From Nothopassalora personata (Eukaryota; Ascomycota; Dothideomycetes; Mycosphaerellales; Mycosphaerellaceae): a stretch of 64,000 nt of DNA. Below, piece by piece: positions 55,556 through 64,000 of the stretch (its first letter is position 1; the number at the start of each line of letters is the position of its first letter). Made by a program: the position numbers and the translations under genes. The DNA is taken from contig CM066297.1 of the NCBI GenBank assembly GCA_033816765.1, positions 186,001 to 250,000 of the forward strand. The letters run 5' to 3'. The notes beneath the pieces were generated by a model. The model worked only from the letters and a program-made list of their open reading frames with translations. It searched no databases and had not been told where the DNA came from.

Positions 55556-56233
55556 TCACTGACTGCTCTTGTGAACACCCCTGGCCTCTAACTGCTTTTG
55601 GACGTCCTCATACACTGCTGCTGGCTCTGGCCTTGCATCCACCTTGACGACTCTTCCCTCCTTCTCGAAGTGCTGTACCACCGGCATGCTCTGCTCGACG
55701 AAAGTCTTGAAGCGCTTCTTGATGGACTCCTCGTTGTCATCGGCGCGGCCGCTTGTCTTGCCGCGGTTGAGCAGTCTCTCACGCATCGTCTCTTCCGGGC
55801 AATCGAAGAACAAAGTGAACTTGCTCTTGACGACAACTTGCTCAAACTTCTCGGCTTGATCCATCTTACGGGGGAAGCCGTCGATGAGGAACTTGCGGTT
55901 GCCGTGTTCCTTGATTGTGGCGTTCATGGCGTTCTCGAGAAGCTGGATCGTGACTTCCATGGGCACGATCTGTCCTTCCTTGATGTAGGTTTTGATCATT
56001 TCGCCGAACTCGCTGCCGGGTCGATCTTGCTCTTCTCGAAGCAGGTCGCCTGCGCTCAGGTGCTTGAAACCATAATCGCGCACCAAATTGGAGCATTGGG
56101 TCCCCTTGCCAGCACCAGGTCCTCCCAGAACGAAGATGACCAGCGCTTCACCCTCCCCCGTACCTTCCGCGAACAGTGGCTGCGAGCGCTTGGGCGCTTC
56201 GAGCGCTGCCGTGTTTTCCGGGATCACGGGCAT
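55556..56233 (-). CDS. URA6: UMP/CMP (uridylate) kinase
   Basis: 225 residues with start at 56233 (MPVIPEN). The frame extends upstream without an ATG, so this is the first Met. Transfers phosphate from ATP to UMP (and CMP, more weakly AMP) in pyrimidine nucleotide synthesis; cytosolic/nuclear in yeast. P-loop GGPGAGKG at 37-44; HLSAGDLLR at 58-66 (NMP binding); GQIVPMEVT at 87-95; DGFPR at 118-122; short lid RGKTSGRADDN at 157-167, the short-lid form of the UMP-CMP kinase group rather than long-lid adenylate kinases. Yeast Ura6 has about 204 residues, so length fits. The ATG lies only 72 bp from the stop of the upstream frame (56306-56647), so the two may belong to one spliced gene giving an N-terminally extended enzyme. 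Confidence 0.93.
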   Translation of the reverse strand: MPVIPENTAALEAPKRSQPLFAEGTGEGEALVIFVLGGPGAGKGTQCSNLVRDYGFKHLSAGDLLREEQDRPGSEFGEMIKTYIKEGQIVPMEVTIQLLENAMNATIKEHGNRKFLIDGFPRKMDQAEKFEQVVVKSKFTLFFDCPEETMRERLLNRGKTSGRADDNEESIKKRFKTFVEQSMPVVQHFEKEGRVVKVDARPEPAAVYEDVQKQLEARGVHKSSQ

Positions 56234-56305
56234 CCTCGCGGCGGATGACGCACCTCTGACGACTTCAAGCAATGGACGGCTACTTGGAAGGAACGACGCG
56301 CTGCC

Positions 56306-56647
56306 TTATCTCGTGCCGGCGTAGTTCGGATCCAGCTCTTTCCTCCTGCCGGGCCACTCCTTCTTGTCGGCAGGCGCCTTGTCTCCTGCCGTGTATGTCT
56401 GATGAGTCACCCCTTCCCTGCTCTTCGCCAGAAAGTGGAAGGAGCCGGCGCCGAGGCAGAAGATGAACACGAGAGGCAGGAGCGGAAGTTGTTGTGAGTT
56501 GGCCTTTCTTCTTCGCGGGGCTTGTTTTGCTGTGGATGGGAGCTTCGTTTCGAGTCGAGATGTGGTTGAGGAGAAATAACGGCGTGAGCGGTGAGGAGTG
56601 AGCTTCAGGAGCTGAGCAGCACACGATGCCGGTGAGCGGTGTGGCAT
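56306..56647 (-). CDS. Small mitochondrial-like membrane protein, or 5' exon of URA6
   Basis: 113 residues, ATG at 56647, TAA at 56306. The N-terminus is Arg/Ser-rich without acids (RSRRYFSSTTSRLETK), typical of a mitochondrial presequence. It is followed by one membrane span at about 54-70 (LPLLPLVFIFCLGAGSFHFL) and a hydrophilic tail (KKEWPGRRKELDPNYAGTR). It is in the same frame as the kinase downstream, separated by a TAA and 72 bp. Filamentous-fungal uridylate kinases with such an N-terminal extension would fit a fused model, but I found no good intron (no clear branch site), so I list it separately. Confidence 0.5.
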   Translation of the reverse strand: MPHRSPASCAAQLLKLTPHRSRRYFSSTTSRLETKLPSTAKQAPRRRKANSQQLPLLPLVFIFCLGAGSFHFLAKSREGVTHQTYTAGDKAPADKKEWPGRRKELDPNYAGTR

Positions 56648-56841
56648 GGTGGGAAAAGATGTTACGGGTAAACGTGAACTTGCTCTGCCTGGTGCTGTGA
56701 TGACGCCAGCGTTTCACAGTGGGCTGGGTCGAGAGCCCCATCAATTCTCACCAAATCACCCATCAATTGTTGTCACCTCCGTCACACGCACAGATTCGCG
56801 ACACCAAGACGATACCCCTATCAACTACCACCACATCCCTC

Positions 56842-57243
56842 CTATCCGAACGGTTTGTCAGTCACCTTTTCTCCCTCCACCCCGTCCGTGGTCCTCGCAT
56901 GCAGCGTGTCGCCTTCGAGGTGGAACCTGCGGCGGTGGCAAAACGAAGGTTCTCCACCTGGGCATAGCTTAGCGGGCCAGCGCTCGATAAAGTACCTCAA
57001 CCACGCGACAGTCAATCCGAGCGTGGCTCCGGGTTCAAAGAACATGCGGTCTTCCGTGGCGTGTCCCATGTTGCACTTGCTGCGCAGCACAATCTCGACC
57101 ATGATGTCCTCCTTCCCCCACATCTTGCTGGTCCATGCTACGTCTTGCCAGAGCTGCAGGTCCTGGTATGGTGGCAAACTCGGTGACTCGGTGGTGTTGG
57201 ATGGTGGGTATGGGGTGATGACGGTGCGGTCGCAGAGAATCTA
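56842..57243 (-). pseudogene. F-box-like family member, C-terminal fragment (copy 1)
   Basis: Open from 57243 (preceded by CTAG, so possibly after an intron) to a stop at 56842. It starts RTVITPYPP and contains MVEIVLRSKC and FFEPGATLGLTVAWL, matching VEVKLRSR...LRETCHWML of copy 3 and VEIVVKSEC...FPPGATLSETFDWM of copy 4. The N-terminal half is not contiguous: a related piece (HEYFCRVKLLYYRRECSIM) lies in another frame at about 57340-57450. Probably a broken gene. Confidence 0.45.
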
Positions 57244-57567
57244 GCCCGTCGATGCTTCGAATGGAGTTTTCTCAGGCTACAGAATTCTGCTGCTTTCAAT
57301 TCATTCCTAGTCTACCGGCTCGTTGGAAAATCAATGCACTCATCCTCCGTATCCATTATAACTTGGCGGCTTCATCTGCCTGAACATCGAAGCCATGATC
57401 GAGCATTCACGGCGATAATACAGGAGCTTGACACGACAAAAGTACTCATGGATCGTAGCAATGCCTTTCAGCGACATACTTCTCCTCGGCTTCCAATCGT
57501 GAATCTTGTTCGAGGCACTCCTCGAGTGATGTGCGACCGAGACTGCCACTCTTTTCTGCAAGACTAG

Positions 57568-58230
57568 TCAGCTCGTCCATCGCCCAGGGAGCCTTTTGTT
57601 CGTCTCGTTGAGACATTTCTTTCGGGACCCTGGGACTTCGCAGTCGGGATCGTCATCTAAATGAGCATGCTTTGGGAGCGGAGGAGATATCGTAACAATC
57701 CCTAAGAAAGTCCTGCGGTGCGCGATCATATAGCCCTCAGAGCACGTGGCCTGAACCATGAGCTGCACCTCATCCGCGGTATGTGATCACGTAACAAGCC
57801 TCCGGAGCTCTGGAAGTGCGACCTTGGACTTAGAGATCTGTGAGACGCTGGGCTTTGCTTGGCGTGCGGTGATGACAGAACGATCACGTGACCCATTACG
57901 ACAGTTTCGCTCTGGCTTCTGTACATAACCATGCTCCTGAGACCATAGTACTCGATGAGATATAGACGAAGATGATGTTCGTAGAGATATGGGCCATCAA
58001 CTCCAGTGCATTCCAATGGGGAATCAAAGTCAAGGTACTGCTTGAACGGCTCGAGACATCGACGCGCGCTTTTATACACCAGCAAAGTCTGGCGAACGCA
58101 CTTCGAGGCCAGATGACCTTTTGCGCCGTCTTCCTCATCGGTTGTGCTTCGATGACGTCTGTGAGGTTGGACTTCTTCGGGAATCAGCTCGGCGAGCTCA
58201 TGTATGTTCAAGACACGATCGCCAGAACTT
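57568..58230 (-). pseudogene. F-box-like family member, frameshifted (copy 2)
   Basis: The start region reads RVLNIHELAELI (about 58225), like an F-box opening, then CLEPFKQYLDFDSP (about 58060), then a shift near 57890 into the frame SVITARQAKPSVSQISKS, an in-frame TGA, and TADEVQLMVQATCSEGYM...RRTFLGIV ending near 57568. The order matches copies 3 and 4. At least one frameshift and one stop mark it as a pseudogene. Confidence 0.5.
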
Positions 58231-58239
58231 TAGGACTTT

Positions 58240-59400
58240 CTACCATGATAGTCTTCATCTAGGGCAGCGTTTGAGACTTACTTCTCCTCAGACACCGAGG
58301 GCTTGCTTTCGCCACCTGTTCGCGCTCTGTTATCTACCTCGTCGTTTGTGTGCTCCGAGTCATCGCTGACCGCGCAGTACGTGTCAGGACTACGGCTTGG
58401 ACTACATAGATGGAATTTTGCGAATGCCTTTGCTTGGTCGCTACTCTATCAAGGAGTGTCTGCATGCTCTTCTGAACGCCGTTGCATCCGGTCTCACTGT
58501 TCTCCCTCCCAGCTTTGAAGATGGATGCTCCACCTCGGCAACAGGCAATCCGCTGGATGTGTCCATGTTGCTGGTATTTCGCAGTCATGATACTCGCCTT
58601 CGATCGTGATGGCTTGATGCAGGAAGTAAGGAGTCGCAAGAGAAACCTTTATCGCTAGGTGCACGGGCCGTCTCGGATGTGCCCCCACATGCACGCGGTG
58701 AATGGCCCTGATGCAGGAACAAATTCGTCGGCGAAGTAGCAACACAAGCTATTGCTGGTCATCTAGGTTCCTACCTGATGATAGGGACCACATCGTGTCA
58801 GCCCCGTGTCCAACGTTACGCATCGCTCCCGATTGTCCCCTTGGCGTAAGGAGAAGTGCCCGGTACCGAGGCGGCTCTATCTCATATTCACCATTCTTCC
58901 TATATGCGACCTGACTCATTCATTCAGATATCTCTCCCATTTTGATCCCGCTCTTCAGCAGCCGCTCATACTGCACTACATGGCCTACCGTGTTCCTGGA
59001 ATCCCTCGCAGTACGGCCAGCAGAAGGCACCTTAACTTCGGGAGACAAAATGATGAAAGGAGTGATATGACAGCAACGTACTAGCGTTTGCACCGTCCGT
59101 CTACTCCCAACTACGTCCAGAAGACGAACGCGGGACCCAAAAAGCGCTACTTGGCTCGTTGCAAGCAGAAAGCATTCGCCATTGCTGCGTTGATGACCAG
59201 GCTTGCAAGACTCGTGTCAGCTCATATCCTTGAGCAATACTCTACATACCCCCAGAGCGCTCTGTGACGGCTTCTGTACACCCTGCTATATCTCTGATGT
59301 GCCTTCCCTTGTGATCCTTCTCGTGTCTGTCCAGTGCTTGTGAGCATCTCCCTCTAGGTAAAACTTTTGCCCCGGGCTTGAGAATCCGCTCTGAATGTGA
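58240..59400. other. No gene recognised
   Basis: Normal composition. Several frames of 60-100 codons overlap on both strands, but none shows domain character or similarity to the neighbours. I list no gene here. Confidence 0.4.
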
Positions 59401-59403
59401 TCC

Positions 59404-60110
59404 TCATCGATGACCACGAGCTACCGTTAGCTCGTCCCACTCCTGAACCCCTGTGATCATATCACGCTCACGACTCGCGACCTCGAGCATCCAGTGACAA
59501 GTCTCACGTAGCTTCACGTTGCCTGGGAACCGCTTCTCCCACTTCAGCCACTCACCATCCTGGTATCTGCTGCGCAGCTTGACCTCCACCACGTCGTGGT
59601 TGAGCTTTCGAAGAGCATTTCTGGAGAGCTCACGTGGTATTTCCTTGGCCGTGGCTTCGCGAAGAGAGGATGTCGTACCGAATTGTTGTGGGACAGTGAT
59701 CGTGCGAGTCTTGTTGTATTTCTCTGGGGTGAGGGTCTGCAACATCGTCCCGTACGTGTGCCGGATGACCACCAGCATTGGCCCGAGATGGTTCGTGTAT
59801 GGGACCTCGAGCACTTTAGGGCGTTGAGCAGGGACTTTGGACATAGGGAATGCTTCCTCCGCACAGAAGTATGCTTCGTTGCTAGTCTCTCTATGGTCGG
59901 TTGCGTCGAAGTCGACGAAGCGCTTGAAGGGCATTGGGCTTGCACCAACTGGCGGCCATAGACTATAGGACTACCACGAATACGGCTCGACTTCACGGCA
60001 ACATCTCGATTTTCTCTGTAGACTCTCTGCACATGTGTCAGGTCGCCATGGGTAGCTTCTCGAGGATCATCTCTGCAAGTTCGTAGGTGTTGAAAACTTG
60101 GGTAACCAAC
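59404..60110 (-). pseudogene. F-box-like family member, longest copy (copy 3)
   Basis: The downstream 176 codons (59404-59934) are open: PFKRFVDFD, KVLEVPYTNHLGPMLVVI, TRTITVPQQF, then VVEVKLRSRYQDGEW...LRETCHWML. Upstream, VFNTYELAEMILEKLPMA (about 60090-60035) is a good F-box start. A one-base loss puts DLTHVQRVYRENRDV in the next frame, and another shift precedes LWPPVGASPMPFKRF. Read through these, the order is F-box then the family C-terminal domain. F-box proteins link substrates to SCF ubiquitin ligases; the family is large in Dothideomycetes. The two frameshifts disable the F-box, although the 176-codon remainder could still be translated. Confidence 0.5.
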
Positions 60111-60851
60111 TTAGCTATCGTGATAGATGCAACGAGAGAGATAGCTGGTAAGCTACCTCTCCTCTTCTTCGGCCTGTTTAAACAGCGACTGTAAGTGTGC
60201 CTTGAATGATCCCACTCCTAGCGTATGGCAGTCGTGATAGTGAGTTTCAGTGTAGGGAGTGTTTGGCTCCGACAAGGGAAATGTTCGTGCTCACGCTGCA
60301 CTGCCGCCGTGCACGACCGACTCACACGCTAGAGCTTAGCACCGCACACACATAGTGAACACCCGAAGCACACCTGCGTTTCAACTCCCGTACATGAGTT
60401 ATTGAAGATTATCAACAACTGTATGTCTGTCCCAAGGTCAAGCCTGCAGAGAATATTCTACTGTCGGTGAGCTTCTGACCTTTAGAGTATATCATGCCCG
60501 ACACGACTTAGATTTGGTACTCGTCTGTGTTCCAAGTTGTGTCCCGCGGAGCTTCGTTGAACCTGTGCTGCTGCACTTTCTGTAGGTATGACAAGTCTGG
60601 GTCGAGGATAGCGAATTCACGCAGGGTACAGCAGATAATTTGGTCGCTAGTACACGAGTATGAAGGGACTCTTCATTTTTGGAGGTATCTTATATCTACT
60701 TCACAGCGGAAAGTACACGGCATCCTCCGCGTAAGCTCCCTTGCAAATTTCGTCTCAGCATACATCTTTTCTAAACCCACTTGATCTCCTCCTACGGTCC
60801 CATGCTCCTCTATGGCTACTATCTCCCAGAGACAGCTGCCCATCTAGTACT
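60111..60851. other. Intergenic, nothing recognised
   Basis: Normal composition. A plus-strand frame of 85 codons at 60527-60784 has no recognisable features and is not listed as a gene. Confidence 0.4.
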
Positions 60852-61505
60852 TTAAGACGTGGTCCCACTGAACGTATGCTCCGGGCATGCAATAATACTC
60901 TCGCCACACCGGCGCATCCAATCGAAGGTCTCGCTAAGAGTGGCGCCAGGTGGGAACAACTTGTGTCTGTACAGGTCATGAGCCTTATCGCACTCGCTCT
61001 TGACCACGATCTCCACACTTCGGGCACCTGCTAGCCAACTTACACCTCGCCAAAGCACTGAAGGGGAGGCCGCAGAGTTGTTGTCGTCTTCGTTAGGTCT
61101 TTGAATTGCTTGTGCTGGGTGGATGATGACGAGTGACGACGCGAGGAGAGTTTTGGCGGATGTGTCTATGCTCTGCCAGAAAACAGGCTTGCCTCGAGCA
61201 TCAGATCGAAGGTGACATAGACGTCCCTGCCACCAGCGTACCATGCAGAAGCCTCGTCCACGTAGCGGTATCCGTTGCTATCGATGGTGGCGGGTTGCGC
61301 GAAGTCGACGTAGCATTTGAAGGTGGACAGCCAAAGTCGCCACAGACCGCACGGTGGAGCGAAAATACGGAACTGCCCTGGCGGACCTTCATCGATCTTA
61401 GGGTAACCGATCGGATCATTTGGCAGATGCGTTGAGCCGTAATCAGGTCTTGAAGTGAAGGATTCTTTCCAGGAGATCGTGCGAATTCATGGCCTGAGTC
61501 GCCGC
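60852..61505 (-). pseudogene. F-box-like family member, frameshifted (copy 4)
   Basis: MNSHDLLERI near 61500 opens like an F-box, but the rest of the box is missing. The next frame carries PCGLWRLWLSTFKCYVDF, then DVYVTFDLMLEASLF. A further shift leads to ARSVEIVVKSECDKAHDLYRHKLFPPGATLSETFDWM, ending at 60852. The middle and end align with copies 1-3. Two frame changes; no intron of normal size explains the second. Confidence 0.48.
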
Positions 61506-61557
61506 GTTCTGAACTCTGTTTGTCACGTCAGCTATCACGGACTATGCGAGGAGGGAG

Positions 61558-61836
61558 TCACTTGGCGGCTAACTTCTCATATTCTTCGGCGTATTGGACT
61601 AGCAGCTGCAAGCGTTCCTTGAGCGCTGCGAGTCCGAGGACGTTAATGTCATCTGTCAGCTGCGCATGCTCAATCTTCGCCCACGTACCCGCAGGCTTGT
61701 CGTTACGGCGCATATTGCTGATGCTGGTGTGCGTTGCTCTGTACTCGAACTGAATGTGACGGTGTTTGGAATAAGATTGCAAGAATCGCACAAGAAATAT
61801 CGTGCCCGCCGCGCACGCTCCGCCGTCATTGATCAA
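61558..61836 (-). CDS. Hypothetical small protein or 3' exon
   Basis: Open for 92 codons with a stop at 61558. There is no ATG at the left end: the frame opens after TAG/TTG, and the first ATG is at 61713 (51 codons). The last 30 residues (LAALKERLQLLVQYAEEYEKLAAK) are strongly helical and coiled-coil-like. It could be the last exon of a gene whose 5' part I cannot see. No family recognised. Confidence 0.3.
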   Translation of the reverse strand: MINDGGACAAGTIFLVRFLQSYSKHRHIQFEYRATHTSISNMRRNDKPAGTWAKIEHAQLTDDINVLGLAALKERLQLLVQYAEEYEKLAAK

Positions 61837-61839
61837 CTA

Positions 61840-62289
61840 GCGCCGCACGTGCGCGAGTGAGCATCAGGAGATCGGCTAAGGGCCATTAATCCAGACGGGG
61901 CACCCACGGAGCAGCTGGTCACAGCCGCTCACTCAAACGTCAAGTGCTCCCGAGCAGAGACGAGGAGTCGTGTAGATAGGTGGCCATATTCGTAGGTCAT
62001 ATATGCGCAGACTGGCAGCACACCACACGGGGTTCTTCACTGCCAACCGTCGATCGTATGGCGTGCCTGCCTCTTCAGCTTGCTAGCAATGTCCACTACA
62101 AAGGTTGAGGTAGCACAAAGGCACCATTGGCTTTATTCGAGTGCCTAAGTCCAGCATGGCTTCATGGTACCCATCCTTCATCATACGACAGCTCTCATAC
62201 GCGTATGGTAGGACCATCGTCAACCTCTACCACTTTCAGTCTTCATGCTGCTCCTTCTACAACCTCGCCTTCTCCTCATCCTCACCTAG
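61840..62289. other. Intergenic, 3' side of the aminopeptidase gene
   Basis: Normal composition, no supported gene. Confidence 0.4.
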
Positions 62290-63954
62290 TCAATCCACCA
62301 AAATCTTGCCCTCGAGCTCGCCGTAATGATCAAAGAAGCTATCAAACAGATTCACACCATGCTCCACATCATACGCACCACTCGTCTCACGGATTGAATG
62401 CATAGCAAGCTGCGGGTTACCAACATCGATCGTCCTCGCACCGAGAGCTGCAGAGAGCATAGGTCCGATCGTGCTTCCACATCTCGAGTCGTTCCTCACG
62501 ACGAAAAGCTGGAGCGGTACGCCGCCGTCTTTGCTCTTAGCTCCGGGTAGTTGCCATGATGTTGGCTTAGCTCGTCTTGCTGCTTCCTGGAGGAGCACGA
62601 TGCCGGGGGCGTTAGTGGCGTATCGTACGTTGGCGTTGATCTTGATGACGGTGCCTTCGTTCATGTGTGGTTTGTGTTCAGGCTCGTATTTGCCGCCGTA
62701 GTTCGGATTGACGGAGTGAGCCATATCTGCGCTGACAAGGAAGCTGGTTGAGAGAGTCTGCTCGTATGCTGTGCTGTTGTCTACATCGCCATTGACCTTC
62801 TCGTAGCTCTTTTCGCTGTCTTCGTGGTTGGCGGGTAGACATGATAGGCGGCGAATGACAGATGGAAGCATGTTGCTGTCCGCACCTTGAGCGGATTGTG
62901 AGCCGATCTCTTCGTGATCGAAGCAGGCGATGAGGCGAATCGTTGGGTCGTTCTGCAGTGCTGAGGGTGAGGCGACGGATTGGATGAGACCTTCAACCGC
63001 GCAGTAAGTCATGCCCAAGTTGTCGAGACGTGCGGAGAAGATGAACTCGTCGTTGATGCCGCCGATACAGGATGGTTGTGTGTCGTAGAGCACCATCTCG
63101 AAGTCAAGCACATCGTCGACCTGGACACCCGCCTCTTGTGCGATCAGGTCGATCAGGTATGGGTGGTGTCGTTGCGTGGCAGTCTTCAATGGTTCGAATC
63201 CCGCCTCCTTCTCCTTCTCCGTCTCATCCTGCCTGACCTGCTCCGCTGTCTTGCCCTGCCTGTTCAACTCGGCAGAGACCAGGCCCGTGATGGGGAAGAG
63301 CTGATTCTCCTTGTTGAACTCAAACGGCTCGTACCCTCCAAAGTGCACTGCCAGATTCGGAATCCGGCAGACGGGCTTGTTGATGCGCACCAGCTTCTGC
63401 TCGATTGTGCCATGCGTGTTCTTGACCATCACTCTTCCTGCTGCGCCCAAGTCCCGATCGAACCACGTGTGCCACATTCCCCCGCCATACGTCTCGACAC
63501 CGATCTGAAGGAAGCCGTCTGCTGAGCGTTTCGACACGGGCTTGATCCTGAGGCAGGGCGAGTCTGTGTGTGCGCCGACCATCGACACTGGGTTGCCCGG
63601 CTTCCACGCGCTGCCGATGGCGAAGGCGACGATGGTGCTGGCATTTCGGGTGAGGTAGTACTTTCCGCCGGGCTGGAGGGTGCTGTTCCATGAGTCTCGC
63701 TCCTAGCACGAGCGTAAGCTATGGTCCATCATGGTCATCTTACGCGTATATTGGCCTGCCTACCTTGATCGGCTTGAAGCCTGCCTTCTCAAGACGAAGC
63801 TTAGCTGATCGCACGGCATGGAAAGCTTCACAACATCAGCCACTGCAGTATACTACCGTAGCACAAGCTTCCTGCTCGGAAACATACGAGTGGGGGAGGC
63901 GTTCAGAAAGTCAACAAAGTCCTCTGGTCGTTTGGTGGAAGCTCGGTTGGCCAT
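62290..63954 (-). CDS. APE4: Aspartyl aminopeptidase (M18 family)
   Basis: Three exons: 63888-63954, 63764-63825 and 62290-63702. Introns are 63826-63887 (62 bp, GTATGT...GAAG, branch-like GCTGATG) and 63703-63763 (61 bp, GTAGGC...CTAG). Joined product is 513 residues; yeast Ape4 has about 490. The junctions restore SPT-PFHAV and FKPIK-ERDSW, both typical of the family. Removes N-terminal Asp/Glu from peptides; a cytosolic, dodecameric di-zinc enzyme, delivered to the vacuole by the Cvt/autophagy route in yeast. Metal ligands and catalytic residues by family pattern: H88 (GAHTDSP), D270 (ARLDNLG), E307/E308 (FDHEEIGS), D369 (SADMAHS), H478 (MHSIRET). A 20-residue Lys/Glu/Gln-rich insertion lies near 190-212. 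Complete; the start codon is 46 bp from the window edge. Confidence 0.95.
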
Positions 63955-64000
63955 GCTGGAGAAGTGCTTGCGAGCTCTGGGAGGGAAAGGGTTGATGGCG

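Noticed and set aside
55598..56248. 216-codon plus-strand frame opposite the UMP kinase
   Set aside because: Antisense shadow of a strongly conserved enzyme; no domain of its own.
62980..63525. 181-codon plus-strand frame opposite the aminopeptidase
   Set aside because: Antisense shadow; the minus strand carries all M18 motifs.

Overview
The window comes from a filamentous ascomycete, most likely a Dothideomycete. Evidence is the short spliceosomal introns (61-67 bp, GT..AG, with recognisable branch sites), fungal gene content (Ura6-type UMP kinase, aspartyl aminopeptidase, F-box-like family, kievitone-hydratase-like secreted protein) and a massive repeat-induced point mutation (RIP) footprint. 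From base 1 to about 51.6 kb the sequence is strongly depleted in CpA and TpG, rich in TpA (endless cta/tag), and keeps CpG. Old coding frames can still be read if TAG/TAA are taken as former CAG/CAA. From about 51.6 kb to the end composition is normal and gene-like.

Repeat block, 1-51.6 kb. It is a nested pile of LTR retrotransposons. Family names are mine. G1 is a Ty3/gypsy chromovirus with about 180-190 bp LTRs: copies A (1-1213 plus 7941-8259, minus), B (8260-10223, plus, 3' end only), C (17069-23901, minus), D (23902-34967, minus) and E (36310-41601, plus). G3 is a second gypsy family: a complete copy at 1214-7940 with a 5-bp target duplication, and a second copy at about 44276-49805. 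G4 (34968-36309 and 41602-44275) is a third gypsy element split by G1-E. A RIP-degraded Ty1/copia piece lies at 10224-13560. Into this dead material much younger, RIP-free insertions have landed: a 4.0-kb copia element with identical LTRs (27041-31070) and solo LTRs at 269-463, 15265-15402, 31684-32109, 35707-35924 and 38559-38755, all with 5-bp target duplications. At about 13.6-15.75 kb an unmutated island holds one spliced gene for a secreted lipocalin-like protein.

The most unusual structure is in the gypsy elements. Both G1 and G3 carry an accessory reading frame on the strand opposite to gag-pol, between the chromodomain and the 3' LTR. In G3 this module is preceded by a 73-nt tRNA-shaped sequence, also antisense, present in both copies. 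A perfect 35-bp inverted repeat sits at the G3 5' LTR/leader junction, and a 9-bp minisatellite of about 59 units lies inside a G3-type LTR.

Gene block, 51.6-64 kb. A hypothetical basic protein (minus) diverges from a small membrane ORF and a 632-residue low-complexity acidic protein (plus). Then come UMP/CMP kinase (minus) with a small mitochondrial-like ORF directly upstream, a run of four decayed F-box-like paralogues (minus, 56.8-61.5 kb), a small unknown ORF, and a three-exon aspartyl aminopeptidase (minus) whose start codon lies 46 bp inside the right edge. The repeat block is silent relic DNA; the gene block is ordinary housekeeping DNA with a family of pseudogenes at its margin.
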